From Lasiosphaeris hirsuta (Eukaryota; Ascomycota; Sordariomycetes; Sordariales; Lasiosphaeriaceae), in contig JAUKUA010000005.1 of NCBI GenBank assembly GCA_030549175.1, forward strand, positions 4,340,001-4,404,000: a stretch of DNA of 64,000 nt. The letters run 5' to 3'. The notes beneath the pieces were generated by a model that was given only the letters and a program-made list of their open reading frames with translations, searched no databases and was not told where the DNA came from. The position numbers and the translations under genes are program-made. Positions 22,860 through 33,665 of this stretch are shown here, piece by piece (positions within the stretch are counted from its first letter, which is position 1; each line of letters opens with the position of its first letter).

Positions 22860-24171
22860 TCACACATACTCCGTGCACACAAACGCCCCGCCCAGATCCA
22901 TCACGTCCCCCACTGTCGTATTCGCCAAGATGCCCGCCGACCATAACCTGTGACTTAGCGTCGTGATATTGCCTCCGCCGTCGCCAAAATAGTCGGTGAG
23001 CCCGCGGTTGAGGGGCCTGTCTGCCCCGTGGCCGAGCCTCGCACCCGCCTCGCCTCCCAGCGGTGAGGTGCACGCGGCCGTTGTGTTTTGCGCGTCCGGA
23101 CTATCATTACCAGTACTCCCAGGAGTCGGAGTCGTGCTGCCGTTGGAGGCGGTGCTGGGGAAGGCGCCCGGCAGGTTGGGCCCCGCGATCTGCACCAGCC
23201 GCGTGGCGGGCTCGCGCGACTGCCACTGCCACCAGAGCAGGTCGAGCCAGGCGTGGTGGAGGAAGAAGAGCGGGTCGCCGGGGCTGAGGAGGGTGTTGGA
23301 CATCTGTACCTCCTGTTGGTTTGTCTCCCCCGGACGGGCTGTGGAAGGGAGGGAAACTCACCGTACCCCCTACACCCCAATGTCCGGCGATGTGCGGCTT
23401 CGCTTCCAGGCAGTTGCGCACTTCCTCGTAGCTCCTGGCCGCCTGGCAGGCATCAAGGTTTGGCTGCGCGGCCCCGGTGAATAGGCACTCGCTAAAGTTT
23501 CGTGCTATGCAGTACCCGGAACTTTCTACTGTCAGGTCCTCCTTGAAGTGTAGTCTCGTGGCGGCAAAGGGCCCGTCTGCGATGCAGCGGTCGGGTCCCG
23601 CTCCGTCACCACCAAATGCTGATTCGGGGCCGAACACGGCGGCTTTCTTGAGGTTGAGCTGGTCGCTAACTTCGCTCCAATAGCTGGAATGAGTAGGGGA
23701 GAGAGTCAGTAACTGGTCTTGATGATACAGGATAAGAGGTGGAATCACTGCAACATACGGTATTGGCCCTCTGTATCCGCATGCATCCCTCAATAGAGCG
23801 GTATGGGCAGCCAGGTAGTAGCGATGCCATGGTAGAAAAGCGCCAACAAAGTGAATGTAAGCGGATTGATAGATGTGAATGTACTGTAGTTCGTCCCAAA
23901 GGGTCTTGGCTCCCGGAATATCGTGTTTTGCTGGGGTACTCATCAGACACAGCGTTGCATTTATGTAGCTCCTTCTTTCGCTATTACTGAGGTTTTGCCT
24001 GCGCAGAAGTTAGCTCAGTTGCTATTTTGCATGTCCCGACTAACGACAAAAAGGTTCTAACCATGGCTTGCGCTGTGTTCGAGTCGAACAGGTCCCCTCT
24101 GATTTTGGACTCAGGGGGAGTCCCCATACCACAGTTAAAAGTCCCAGCAAAATAGGCAGGAGGTTATGCAT
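22860..24171 (-). CDS. Secreted tyrosinase (four exons)
   Basis: Exons 24171-24062, 23998-23759, 23683-23362 and 23303-22860 give 371 residues. The first exon supplies a signal peptide (MHNLLPILLGLLTVVWG). The copper-A site reads H78, H86 and H95 in YIHIYQS, YIHFVGAF and LPWHRYY. The copper-B site reads H214 and H218 in KPHIAGHWGVGG and H240/H241 in DPLFFLHH. Each intron (63, 75 and 58 nt) interrupts a family motif that is restored by splicing: RKPWQNLS, GPIPYWSE and GGTMSNTLLSPGDP. Tyrosinases hydroxylate phenols and oxidise diphenols to quinones for pigment or defence. For intron 3 an alternative acceptor would insert Glu-Val-Gln; the chosen one fits the family better. The C-terminal part after residue 270 is short and lacks the long propeptide of classical melanin tyrosinases. 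Confidence 0.9.
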
Positions 24172-25242
24172 AATCGCAGCTGCAGTACAACCAAGAAATA
24201 AGGAGCCCCGGATCCTTTCCTTCTACCCACAACCTTGGCAGCTGGCCCGCGCCGTCTTATACGGGCATGCAGGACACATTCCAGGACTCGTCGACAAGGT
24301 CATGGACAAGGTCATGGTAAGCGTCGCGGCGGCCAATGTTCCAGGTTGATCAACATGCACGACTAAAAGTCCCTTACCAACTCCACGTCAACGTTGCTTA
24401 CCACCAAGTTTGATGGGCCGGTCCAGGCCACTCACTCTAATGGCAATCTAAAAGGGTGGTATACCGGTGTTGACTTGATCTGCGGGGGCGGGAGATCGCA
24501 CGGCTGCAGCCAAGTGCTTGGAAGGCCGGTATATTTTTTTTTACCTTTCGCTTCCACCAGTGTCCTCTCAGACAGCCCCCCCCCCCCCAATAATGCCGTC
24601 GGATATTGGTTTGGGGTAAGGCTTGTTTGCACCCTAAGATTAACCGGCCGGGGGGTCGCTAGGAGGGGGTGACGACTCTCGACCATCACTGGCGATGTTG
24701 GAGGCTAAAGTCCCGGAGAAGACAACTCCCGATGCCGACAGCTTCTCTTCGCTTTCCAGATCGAGCGAATTCTACTTATAGGGGCGGTGTTATTTGGTCC
24801 GTAGATGCTTCTCAAATGACGTTGGCGATGCAAGCCTCGGCACTCTCCTCTGACGCTCCCCAGACCCTGCGCGCATCGCTAAGGCGCTTGGGCTTATGTG
24901 CACGGTCGATAAGCTGACTTGGGATTTGATATTGCTGCGTAAGGCTTCTGTTATGCTATATATTAGAGCGCCCCTCGCCCCGCCCTTTGATGGTTCGCTG
25001 AGGTCCGCCAGCCACGCGGCCCTTCGACTGACCACCTCTACTAGGATGGCACCGGCTTGATACGATACATCAGTGTTCACTAGATAGATGGCCGTGTCGG
25101 ACATCTTGGGCTCGGCGCCCGTGACGTCGTGCCAGTGCTGCCAAACAAACACTCACGTCAGATCGGCCAGATGGCGACTGCACCTCTCACTATCGAGCAT
25201 GCCTCCGTCCAGGCCACGCTCGCTCCGACCGGATAGATTTCT
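24172..25242. other. Intergenic, tyrosinase promoter side
   Basis: No gene recognised. A C-run near 24580 and AT-rich patches are present. A 120-codon minus-strand ORF (24790-25152) shows no motif. Confidence 0.5.
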
Positions 25243-25788
25243 TTACGAGGGAGTAGGGGTAGCAAATGCCGGCACAGCCGTCGCCTCGCAGGACGCCGTC
25301 TCGAAAAAGGTGCCCCAGCCGGTGTAGCACTGGTAGCAGGGCGTCTTGGTCGGGCAGGCTGTGATGGTTGTCGTCTGGATGGCGACGCGTGAGCAGCCAC
25401 AGGGTACCGTGACGGCGGCTGGAGATGGTGTTAGTCGGAGTTTGGCTTCCTCGGGACCAGACCTACCATCAATGACGCAAAATCCGGATGAGCAAGCCAG
25501 TTCGCACCCGCTGGTCGAGTAGAAAGTTTGCGTGACCTTGGTCGTGCACGAGTCCGGGATCGCCGAGTCCGAGATGGTGACCGCTGTCGCCGTACTCAGG
25601 GTCGTCCGGGGCGGCGGCGGGTGGCAGGCCGGCTCGATTCCCTCTCCGCCACCGTCATCCTGCGCCAGTGCAGCAGCGCTGTGGTTTCACGTCAAAAAAA
25701 AAGCCCCCAGAAAGCGTGAGCGATTGGGACTGGTGCCACCGAAGACATACCCAAAAAGCAGAATTATTGTCGTGGTAAACCGTAGCAT
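25243..25788 (-). CDS. Small secreted cysteine-rich protein (three exons)
   Basis: Exons 25788-25751, 25678-25467 and 25418-25243 encode 141 residues. The first exon gives a signal peptide (MLRFTTTIILLFGAAALAQ) whose cleavage region is completed only across intron 1. The mature part has eleven Cys, in SCTT, GCELACSSGFC, VPCGCS, PTKTPCYQCYTGW and SCEA, set in Thr-rich sequence. Both junctions use GT...AG and keep frame; intron 2 is only 48 nt. The pattern is that of small secreted fungal proteins of unknown role, some of which act at the cell surface or in host contact. I recognise no named family. It is missed by simple ORF scanning because no exon exceeds 71 codons. It lies about 1.1 kb upstream of the tyrosinase, on the same strand. 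Confidence 0.75.
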
Positions 25789-26821
25789 TTTGTCCCCGTG
25801 TCTTCCAGGTTGTTACTGTCGCCAAGGACTTGCATCTTGATAATACTTTGGGGGAATAAGCTTACTTTAAGTAAGGTACGGGCTAGATTGCGCCGTCGCC
25901 GTTATGGATTTGAACTTTCCTCGGCTCCCTGACGCCTCGTATCTCATAGTCAGCCCAGTTGTATTCTCAAATTGAAGTCGGGTAGTAGCGAGCGCGCCGC
26001 AGGGTGCTCCCCCCAAAAAAAAACAAGAACATAAAAAAGCTGCTGCGATTGACCCTATTGGCTCGGTACCAATATTCGTAGCTTGGCTTTCACCGGTACG
26101 GTCGCGCATCGCAGCTATCTGCTGTATATTTTTGGGATGCCAACGGATAGCTTCGTCCCGCATTGCGGGGTCGCAATATTCGTGCAAATTTTGGATGGTC
26201 GGTTTGCGCCCAGCGTTCCATCCAAGTCGTCCACTCTGTGGTGCATCGTTTGCATCGCCGTCGCCAAGTCCGTGGTGTGATGAGACCCTCAAGTCGAGGA
26301 ACGGGGTTGCTACAAGACTTTTTAGCTTCTCTTGGCCCAAAGCGCCGAGTTCTTGGTCGATGTCCCCGACAGGGGTGGCAATCCCTTCCGACTGGGTGGT
26401 TTTTCTCAGCTGAAGCCAAGAGTCTTGGCCCAAGCCTGCGGCTCTGAACAGATCAACTCTATTTCGAGCGCTGTATTGCACACGAGACCGTGACAAAAGC
26501 TTGTAGCAGGTTGACAAGAGATATAACCTTCCATCTGCCTTTGTAATGGGCGAAACAAAGGATCGATTCGGCAGGCCATTTTATTGACTCATTGTTGGTA
26601 ATCATCCGTATCAATTGAGCAATGGCATTATTGTCGTGATCAACCGCATCACCATCAGGAGAACGACTCGGATATAAACCATGCTTCTGAACCTTTAATG
26701 AGGGTGACACTACCATACATAAACACACCTCTTCATCACGTCACAGGTATCTCTTCACCACAGGCATCTCTTCATCACAGGTAAGTCCCAACCCCCTCAC
26801 CTGGTACTACTAACTTTCGCA
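25789..26821. other. Intergenic; doubtful ORF and short tandem repeat
   Basis: A 216-codon minus-strand ORF (25867-26517) is open but has no motif and may be chance or a decayed gene. At 26742-26775 a 17-bp unit (CACAGGTATCTCTTCAC) occurs about twice, with a partial copy on each side. Confidence 0.4.
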
Positions 26822-27230
26822 ATGGCCCACCAGAACCAAGAAGCTCCCATTCCCCCGCCCTCCCTCGAGTACGAGGCGAACTCAAGGCGATGCGCCCACT
26901 GGAAGCCTCCGAGCTGACCCCCGGGCTCGACGCCCTCCTCCAAGACGTCCGGCTGGGCCTTGCCGAGGGCATCTACACCGACCAGACGCTCGGCCACGCG
27001 CGCGTGGCGGCCCGTCAAATCGTGGACGAGATCACTAACGAGCTCCAGAACAGGATGACGGTGTACCCTGTCCGGCCTCATACGAACATTGGGATGCGAA
27101 GTGGCTGAACATGAATCCTCGTATGGATGGCGTGGAGCACTTGCCTGGCCCAGCTGTCGTTAAGCACTACGTTTCTAACGGCGGAAAGGATGAGGAATAT
27201 TTCAAAGCTTACTGGATTGAAACTGAGTAA
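26822..27230 (+). pseudogene. Conserved-looking small gene broken by two 1-base losses
   Basis: Three successive frames make one sensible protein: MAHQNQEAPIPPPSLEYE (26822-26875), then ELKAMRPLEASELTPG through DEITNELQNRM (26878-27056), then YEHWDAKWLNMNPRMDG to YFKAYWIETE and TAA (27081-27230). Each switch needs one missing base, near 26876 and near 27078, and neither gap looks like an intron. Codons in all three parts favour C or G at third positions like the real genes nearby. The function is unknown and I do not recognise the family. Either the gene died recently or the assembly has two base errors. Confidence 0.5.
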
Positions 27231-27746
27231 AGGTACGTACACCTGATGAACCTGCAGTGCCAACTTGAAGAGACGGAGCAACAGCACATGGTAGTCTAGG
27301 TTCAGGTAAGTAATTTAAATTCTCCCTTGGTTTGCCAACACCCTACATCATGAAATAGAGAAAAGAAAACAAAACAGATTGAAAACTTATATGTATATAT
27401 GCCTTCCCGCTGCTGAATGATATCATGTTGACGTGAGGTTGCGGTCAAACCACAGCTGTTTGACCCAACTAGACAGGAAGTATGTTGATATTAGACGTGG
27501 TGATTTGAATAGGCCAACCCATGCGTTTTTTTTTTTTTGTGAGGGAGGTAGAAGATACAAGCTATGCGCCAATCCAAGAATTACAACGCCCCGATGCTGT
27601 GCAACGCGAAAAGACCAACGCATTAAACGCCCATAACCGACCCTCTTAGGATTACAATCAAGTTGGGAGTGCCCTTCAGAGTCAAAAACAGCTTCCCAAT
27701 AATATCGCCAATGCTGTGCCCAACCGTGACGCCAATGATCCAATGC
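27231..27746. other. Intergenic, no gene seen
   Basis: AT-rich, with a T-run near 27525-27540. Probably holds 3' UTRs of the flanking convergent units. Confidence 0.5.
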
Positions 27747-28865
27747 TTATACCCTCAATCTCCGCCTCCTTGTCTTCTTCATGACGAAGAACGCAATCCC
27801 CACCCCGGCTACTAGTAACACCGGTGTCCTCCAGCTCTTGGACTTGCCCAGTTTGACAATCATCGCCGCATCGTACGAGTGCCACGAAGAGCTGCCCAGG
27901 TGATCAAATATCGGCGTCGACACGCGCCCGTTGAGGCTGTGCAGCTTGAAGTTATCCCCGGTGCCTGCTAAGATCTTGAGCTCGCTTCGGTTTCGCTGGT
28001 AGGCGTGTATCATCCTGGCAAGGCATGTCAAACTCTGCACACCTTCATACTCGGTGGCCAGGGGAACTCACGATGCGTAATGGCACCCCGTACTGAACAT
28101 GACAGTCGGATACGGCAGCCACAGCCAATGCTTGTTATACCTTTGGAGGTCGCGCACCAACGCCCCCACAAACTCATTCTTCTTACTAGCCATCATGAAG
28201 CCGACCGAGAAGCCCGTGGGGTGTGCCGCTGGCGCGACAAAGTCGAATCGTCGGAGAGGGCCTAGCGCCCGCTTGCACTGAAGATCCATGTCGAGAATGA
28301 CACCTGTCTCAGCCATCATCAGTCACCGACTCTGCTTGCACACGCGAGCCCCGGAACACGCACCTCCATAGTGATATAACACCATATACCGCAACGCATC
28401 AATCTTTTGAATCGGATACCGATACCCCCTCCACATGGCGTAGAGCTCGGGGTAGTAATTGGCGACGAACGTGTCGGCCGTCTCGTCGGTCCACAGATAC
28501 GCCTCCCATTCCGGGTGCATGTCTATGCAGCTCTGCCTGACGTCCTTCCACCTGTTCGTATGGTCGGCGGCACCGGCGCCCATGGCGACATGGTGAATCA
28601 CGGGCGGGATGCGGTCATCCAGGGGCGCGGCGCTGACCTGGTGTATGCTGTAGTTGGCAAAGGTGATGTCGAAGTCGTCGACCCTGGCCGAGATGAGAAA
28701 CTGGTCGGCATTGTTCCACCATATGAGGGGAAGGGCGGCCAGCGTCCACACCTCGGCGAGCAGCGAACGTGCGCACCACAGGCCGAGGAGGGCGAGAGCG
28801 AAGCAGCAGGCGACGAGGTGGGTGTGTGTGCGGTGGACGCGGTTGGGGAGAGTAATAACCCCCAT
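27747..28865 (-). CDS. Inositolphosphoceramide mannosyltransferase-like glycosyltransferase (GT32)
   Basis: Exons 28865-28364, 28303-28072 and 28014-27747 give 333 residues. An N-terminal membrane segment (about residues 15-35) is followed by the sugar-transfer domain: IPPVIHHVAMG, WKDVRQSCIDMHPEWEAYLWTDE, YPIQKIDALRYMVLYHYGG and, across intron 1, GVILDMDLQC with the DxD motif at residues 172-174. This is the order seen in yeast Sur1/Csh1, the catalytic subunits that add mannose to inositolphosphoceramide in the Golgi. A second membrane segment and a very basic end (KKTRRRRLRV) close the protein. Both introns (60 and 57 nt) keep frame. A regulatory partner such as Csg2 is not in the window. 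Other GT32 enzymes (for example Och1-like) are less similar in my judgement. Confidence 0.85.
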
Positions 28866-29646
28866 ACTAGTTGGTCCTATGATGGTATCATGGAAAGGGG
28901 AGGAATGTAGCAACAGAAGCCAAGCCAAGGGGGGACTCGGAGGAGGACTCCAAAGATCGCCAAGAGGGCGGGTGGTGGGGAATGGAAACCAACTGGTTTA
29001 AGAACCAAGGGGGGAAAACGGTGGGGGCAGCAGGTGGTACTGTACGTACCGGGGCGGCGGGAGCTTCTGCATGGGGGGGGGGCATGGGATGAAAATGAGA
29101 CAAAGGACAAAGGCGAGCACCGAGCACTCCCAAGGGGAAAGAGAAGGGATTCGGGCTGAGGGCAGTTTGCAGTTTGCGGTAGCACTCGAGTCACCCCATG
29201 TCACTCGGGCTGTTTGGTCAGCCATCTTGCACTGTGTATGCCAGTTTGGATTGTGCCCGCCGTGCGCAGGCCAGGTTGCGCTGCGAGACATGGGAGACAG
29301 TAGCAGTAGGCTGCTGCGTTCCATTCCAGGCCAAGTGGCGTCGCATTCACCGTGGTTGCTGCTTGGGCGGGGGCGTGCGCTCCTGCCATCGTTGGCCTTG
29401 TCTTCCAACAGGGCGACGGCCTGAGTAAGGCCCAGAACGGTCCATAAAGCCTTGCATACGGCGCTATGCCTGGTGGATGCCAAGTCAAAGCCAAGTTGTC
29501 ATCGGTACCCTGCTGTCGCGATGCCGGGCGAATCAGCGTTAGTACCCCCCGATTCCCGAGACTTGGCAGTTCGGGACCGTCGGATCTGTTAACAGACAGA
29601 ACCACAGAGAACGGCCACAGAGTCGCGTGCATCAGTCATCAGAAAG

Positions 29647-29683
<37 letters not shown>

Positions 29684-29705
29684 AAAATTATCAATTTAGC
29701 GGTTA
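28866..29705. other. Intergenic with (GA)n tract
   Basis: Promoter of the GT32 gene at left and 3' end of the PIG-L gene at right. A (GA)n microsatellite of about 16 units lies at 29649-29681. ORFs here show no motif. Confidence 0.5.
29649..29681. repeat. (GA)n microsatellite
   Basis: About 16 uninterrupted GA units, 25 bp beyond the stop codon of the PIG-L gene. Confidence 0.95.
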
Positions 29706-30989
29706 TTAGCTGTGTAAATTGTGCATCGGCTCCTCAACCGCCCGGGGTATCCTCTTTAGGTCGTTGAACCACACGTATCGACTCAGAATCATGTACAGGT
29801 TCCTGTCCCAGGTGTACTGGCTGGGGTGCTGCGCGAAGGCTTCGCGAGTCACGAGGTAGCGACGCCAGGTGTTCGCGACTAGCACTCGTCCGCCGTCCTG
29901 GGGGTCTGCTGTCTGTGCGGGGAAGGATAGCGCCTCAATGATGCGCCAGAGGAAAGGTAGCGCCGTCAGCGGCAGGTCGCCGAGAACCGTGTACTTGCGC
30001 GGGAGAGCAGTCGTCGTGAGGGCAAAGGCAACCGGCGCTTGTGGGTTTGTCGAAGCGTAGTTACTACCCGAACATGTGCGGTCAGCAAAAATCAGCGAAA
30101 TGTAACGAGGTTGAAGACGAGAGACGAGACGAGAGCGGCAGCACGCAGTTGTGGTCCATCGCCATTGGACAAGCTTTGGCGGGGTCATTCCAGCCTCTTA
30201 CCTGACAGCAGCACTGACCGCTCGGTGGTTGATGTGCCCGCTAACCCCACCTTCGTCGAATGTGATGATCTGCCCGTTCGATTTCTGCGTGTCAGTTTCC
30301 CCGTTCGCTTTCGCTCTCTCGTTCCTTCAGCCCCTTGCACCGGCAAGACCAAAACGGAAAAGGAACATGTGATGGATGGTGCGAGACGAACCGCATCAAT
30401 CTGCCACTTCCTCACGTGCTCATGCACAATCCTTTCCATCAATTCAGTGTCCCACCACACGTGCGGGTTGTCCTGCAGGTCGGCGTGGTCTAGAGCAATG
30501 CAGCGCTCGTCGGCGATTCCCAGGGCTCCGCACGATCCTTTCAGCTCAAGTCGCCTTAGATCCCCAACTCCGTAGTTGTTCCCTGCCATGCATGGGCGTC
30601 AGCAAAGTGAGATGAACGCCTTTACAAGATGACCCTTTCCAGGCACAGCAGCGGACCTAGGGGCTTTTACCCTTGGACATGACCAGCAGCCCTCCGACGA
30701 CCGCCTTGTTGCGGTCCAGCACGCCCAAGATGCTGGGGGCGAAAAAGAGACATTCGTCATCGGGGTGCGCCGTCACAATCAGCAGGTTCTTGGCTGACAG
30801 CAGCTGAGGAGGGAGGAGTCGGGCATCGCTGCCAACCAGATACGCGATGAGCCACTGCAGCAAGAGAGGGACCACGGCGGCGAGCACAGCGAAGCGGATG
30901 ACCCAGCGCCAGACACGCCGTGGCACTTTGCTCAGGGGCCGGACGAGTCGCGCCAGCTGCTGGATGGGCTTGGCGGCGAGCTGCAGCAT
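29706..30989 (-). CDS. N-acetylglucosaminyl-phosphatidylinositol de-N-acetylase (PIG-L/GPI12)
   Basis: Exons 30989-30671, 30582-30392, 30269-30202 and 30063-29706 encode 311 residues. A membrane segment (about residues 30-52) precedes the metal site TAHPDDECLFF (His75, Asp78, Glu79). The short third exon supplies IITFDEGGVSGHINHRAV with the second metal-binding His pair (H182, H185). These are the signatures of the ER enzyme that removes acetate from GlcNAc-PI, step two of GPI-anchor synthesis. The third exon (68 nt) is recognised only because it restores this motif. Introns are 88, 122 and 138 nt, the longest in the window. The start is the ATG just before LQLAAKPIQQ. Its 5' end faces the nucleotide-sugar transporter, 611 bp away. 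Confidence 0.9.
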
Positions 30990-31600
30990 CTCGAGGGCAT
31001 GGGGAATGTTCGGGGCTGGCAACCGAACTTGAAGCGAGCTCAGGGAGCAAAGGAGCTGGGAGGATGTGTGTGTTAACTATGCGGGCACAGGCGTGATTAT
31101 GTCTGAGGAGGATGCTCGGGATGTCAAGTCAAGCCGGGTGCAGCTGGAGGCTGGTGGGCGCGCTGGCGAGCGACGTCAGGCGCAACGGATGAGGCACAGG
31201 GCGGCGGGGCGGACGCACACTGTGTACCTTCCGGTTCTTGCATCGGCGGGCAGCCCTTGAAAAAGCCATGCAATGCAAATTGCTCCAATGGGTCGCTACC
31301 TAAACCGTGAAGACACAGATGCCGTGTTTGGCGCGGGCGCCGTCAACTGGCTTGAGATTCGTCCGGCGCATCCGGCGCATCCCGCTACCATCCATTCGTC
31401 TGCCTGCCTGCTTTGCCTGTGCGCCTCTCTGCAGTGCGTCATGAGATTCCCACCGGGGACCTGCTTTTTCCAAGACCGCCTCAGGCCCTTATGTGACGCC
31501 GTTCGGGCATTGAGGGGCCGCTCCCTGCTCTGTTGGCCCATCTTTTCCTCCATGCCAGGCACCGCACTCTCGCCAACACCAACAACTCCACATCTCCAAC
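30990..31600. promoter_or_regulatory. Shared divergent promoter region
   Basis: Intergenic space of 611 bp between the start codons of the PIG-L gene (minus) and the nucleotide-sugar transporter (plus). It must hold both promoters. No specific binding site is claimed. Confidence 0.5.
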
Positions 31601-32912
31601 ATGCTTGGCAATGCAAAAAGGCATGAAAAGCATGGAGATCTCCATCGGCCCGACGCGGGGAGCTGGGCCTGGGGAAACTGGAGACATGGCCAGGCCTCGG
31701 TCCAGCGCCTGTCTCTGATCTTGGTGAGCCACCTTCCCACATTCCAGCCCTTGGAGGCGGCCAACTCGGCTCACATTTTGCAGCTCGTCCTCCAGAATTC
31801 CGTTCTCGTCATGTTCATGCACCATTCGCGGAACAGGCCAACCGGACAGCAGCCACGGTACCTCGCATCAACTGCCGTTCTCCTGGTCGAGGTCATCAAG
31901 CTCGTCGCCAGCCTGATTATTGCCATCCATGATACATGCAAATCACATCCCTCCAGCTCGCCCTCCGAAATCACGGGCCTCGTTAGGCGCGCCGTCTTTG
32001 CCTCAGACAGCTGGAAGCTCATTGTGCCCGCCGCCCTTTACACCTTGCAGAACTCGCTGGTCTACACCGCCATCAGCAACCTCGACGCCGTCACCTTCCA
32101 GGTCACCTACCAGCTCAAGATCCTCACCACTGTACTCTTCAGCATCCTGCTACTCGGGACGTACATTTCGGCGCGGCAGTGGCTCTCGCTCGTCCTGCTG
32201 ACGTGCGGCGTTGCGCTGGTCCAGGTCGCCGGCCCGCTCGGATCCGAGACATGGAAGGACAAGCTTACCTCCCTGATCCAGGGTGACGTCGCGCTACTTG
32301 CGCCTGCATCGAGCGCCGCCAGAGGTCTAATGGCCGTCATCGCCGCGGCGCTCATATCGGGCCTGACCTGTGTCTATTTTGAGAAGCTCCTTAAGGATTC
32401 TCTCGGCTCGGTATCGCTTTGGACTCGCAATGTGCAGCTCTCTTTCTTCAGCTTGTTTCCGGCTCTCTTTATTGGCGTGCTGTGGCAAGACGGCGCTGCC
32501 GTTGCGAGGGAGGGATTCTTTTCCGGCTACAACTCTTTTGTGTGGTTGACCATCGCCCTGCAGGCATTCGGTGGCCTTGTTGTAGCCGTGTGCATTGCGT
32601 ATGCCGGCAACGTAGCCAAGAACTTTGCTGCGAGCCTGAGCATTGTTGTCAGCTACGCAGCAACGGCTGTCTTATTCAGAGCGCCCATGACGATGCCGGT
32701 AGGCTTTTTCTCATTGACCAAAGCCCTAATTGGGAACTTGGCTGACATCTCCCTAGGCCACAGGAGGTGCGGCTACCGTGCTCCTCGCCATGTACATGTA
32801 CCACAGCCGTCCCCCACCAAAGACCTTACTGCTTCCGTTGAGCAAGGAGAGGCAAATTCACGAGAAGGCGCCAAGGCCACTTTTGTATCAGTTGATGCCG
32901 CCGAGCAGGTAG
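31601..32912 (+). CDS. UDP-sugar (nucleotide-sugar) transporter, Golgi/ER
   Basis: Exons 31601-31723, 31784-32698 and 32757-32912 encode 397 residues with about ten membrane segments. Typical phrases of the UDP-GlcNAc/UDP-galactose transporter family (PF04142) are present: LQNSVLVMFMHHSR, LASTAVLLVEVIKL, PAALYTLQNSLVYTAISNLDAVTFQVTYQLKILTT-like core (about residues 120-150) and GGLVVAVCIAYAGNVAKNFA. Removing intron 1 joins RLSLIL to LVLQNSV; removing intron 2 gives TMPATGGAATVLLAMYMYH. The raw frame stays open through intron 1 and past intron 2, which would give a wrong C-terminus. Such proteins exchange UDP-sugar for UMP to feed glycosylation. The exact sugar is unknown. The N-terminal 35 residues are unusual, so the start is less sure. 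Confidence 0.85.
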
Positions 32913-33319
32913 CATCTAAGAATAATATGCATTTTCGCGTTGACCAATGCTGCCCGTTGATTTTGTGATTCAGGGATGACCCTGGAGAATGGAACAAGGG
33001 TGGTGTATCAGGTGCACATCATGTCGTGGGAAAGTAGCTGACGAGGTAAGAGATTCACTCCCCACCAACACACCGTCTTCCAAATATATACTCGACTCCA
33101 CCCTCGGACACAGGTATACATTTGATGCAAAGGCGCTCTGTAAATGGCTTCGAGCTCTGTTTCGTTTTACCCCTCACCAACAACACAAGGAAGTCGTTGG
33201 GATGCGGGTAGAGTGACGACTAAATACCAGTCTTGTCCTCTCTTGACCTGTCCTTGAAACATCGGCGGAACCGCACGGACAAAACACCAATATTCCACGG
33301 TCCCAGCCATCCCAGCCAA
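32913..33319. other. Intergenic, no gene seen
   Basis: 3' region of the transporter gene and the leader of the FSH1-like fragment. Nothing else is seen. Confidence 0.5.
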
Positions 33320-33665
33320 ATGTTCCCCAAAATCCTCTCCCTCCTCCACGGCGCCGGCACCTCGGCCGCCATCTTCCAAGTCCAATCCCGCGTCCTCGCC
33401 TCCCGCGAGTCTTCTCCGGAAGCTATCCACCCCACCACCTCGCTTCACAACCGCAACAAACACTAACCCCCCTATCTAGTCCTCGCCCCCCACTTCACCC
33501 TAACCTACCTCGACGGCACGCTCCCAAGCCCCGCGGGCCCCGGCGTCCTCCCGACCTTTTCCGGCGCCGCGCCCTTCCGCAAGTGGCTCGAAGACGACGC
33601 CGAGATCGACGCCGACCCCTAGGCGGCGTTTTGGACGAGCTCGTCCGCGGCGAGTATAAGGCGTG
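33320..33665 (+). pseudogene. Truncated FSH1-type serine hydrolase
   Basis: ATG 33320 opens MFPKILSLLHGAGTSAAIFQVQ, the N-terminal motif of the FSH1 serine-hydrolase family (PF03959). A likely GC-AG intron (gcgagt...ctag, about 33405-33479) leads to LAPHFTLTYLDGTLPSPAGPG in frame. A TAG stop follows at about 33620, and the next family segment (GVLDELVRGEY) continues in another frame to about 33660. There homology stops. The GFSQG nucleophile elbow and the rest of the enzyme are absent, and the DNA beyond belongs to a membrane-protein relic on the other strand. The gene is therefore cut and cannot be catalytic. Confidence 0.65.

Noticed and set aside
22860..25788. Pigment biosynthesis cluster around the tyrosinase
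   Set aside because: No polyketide synthase, transporter or transcription factor is present nearby, so a cluster is not supported.
25867..26517. 216-codon minus-strand ORF
   Set aside because: No recognisable motif, no sensible neighbours and a weak C-terminal composition. Kept only as a remark in the intergenic entry.
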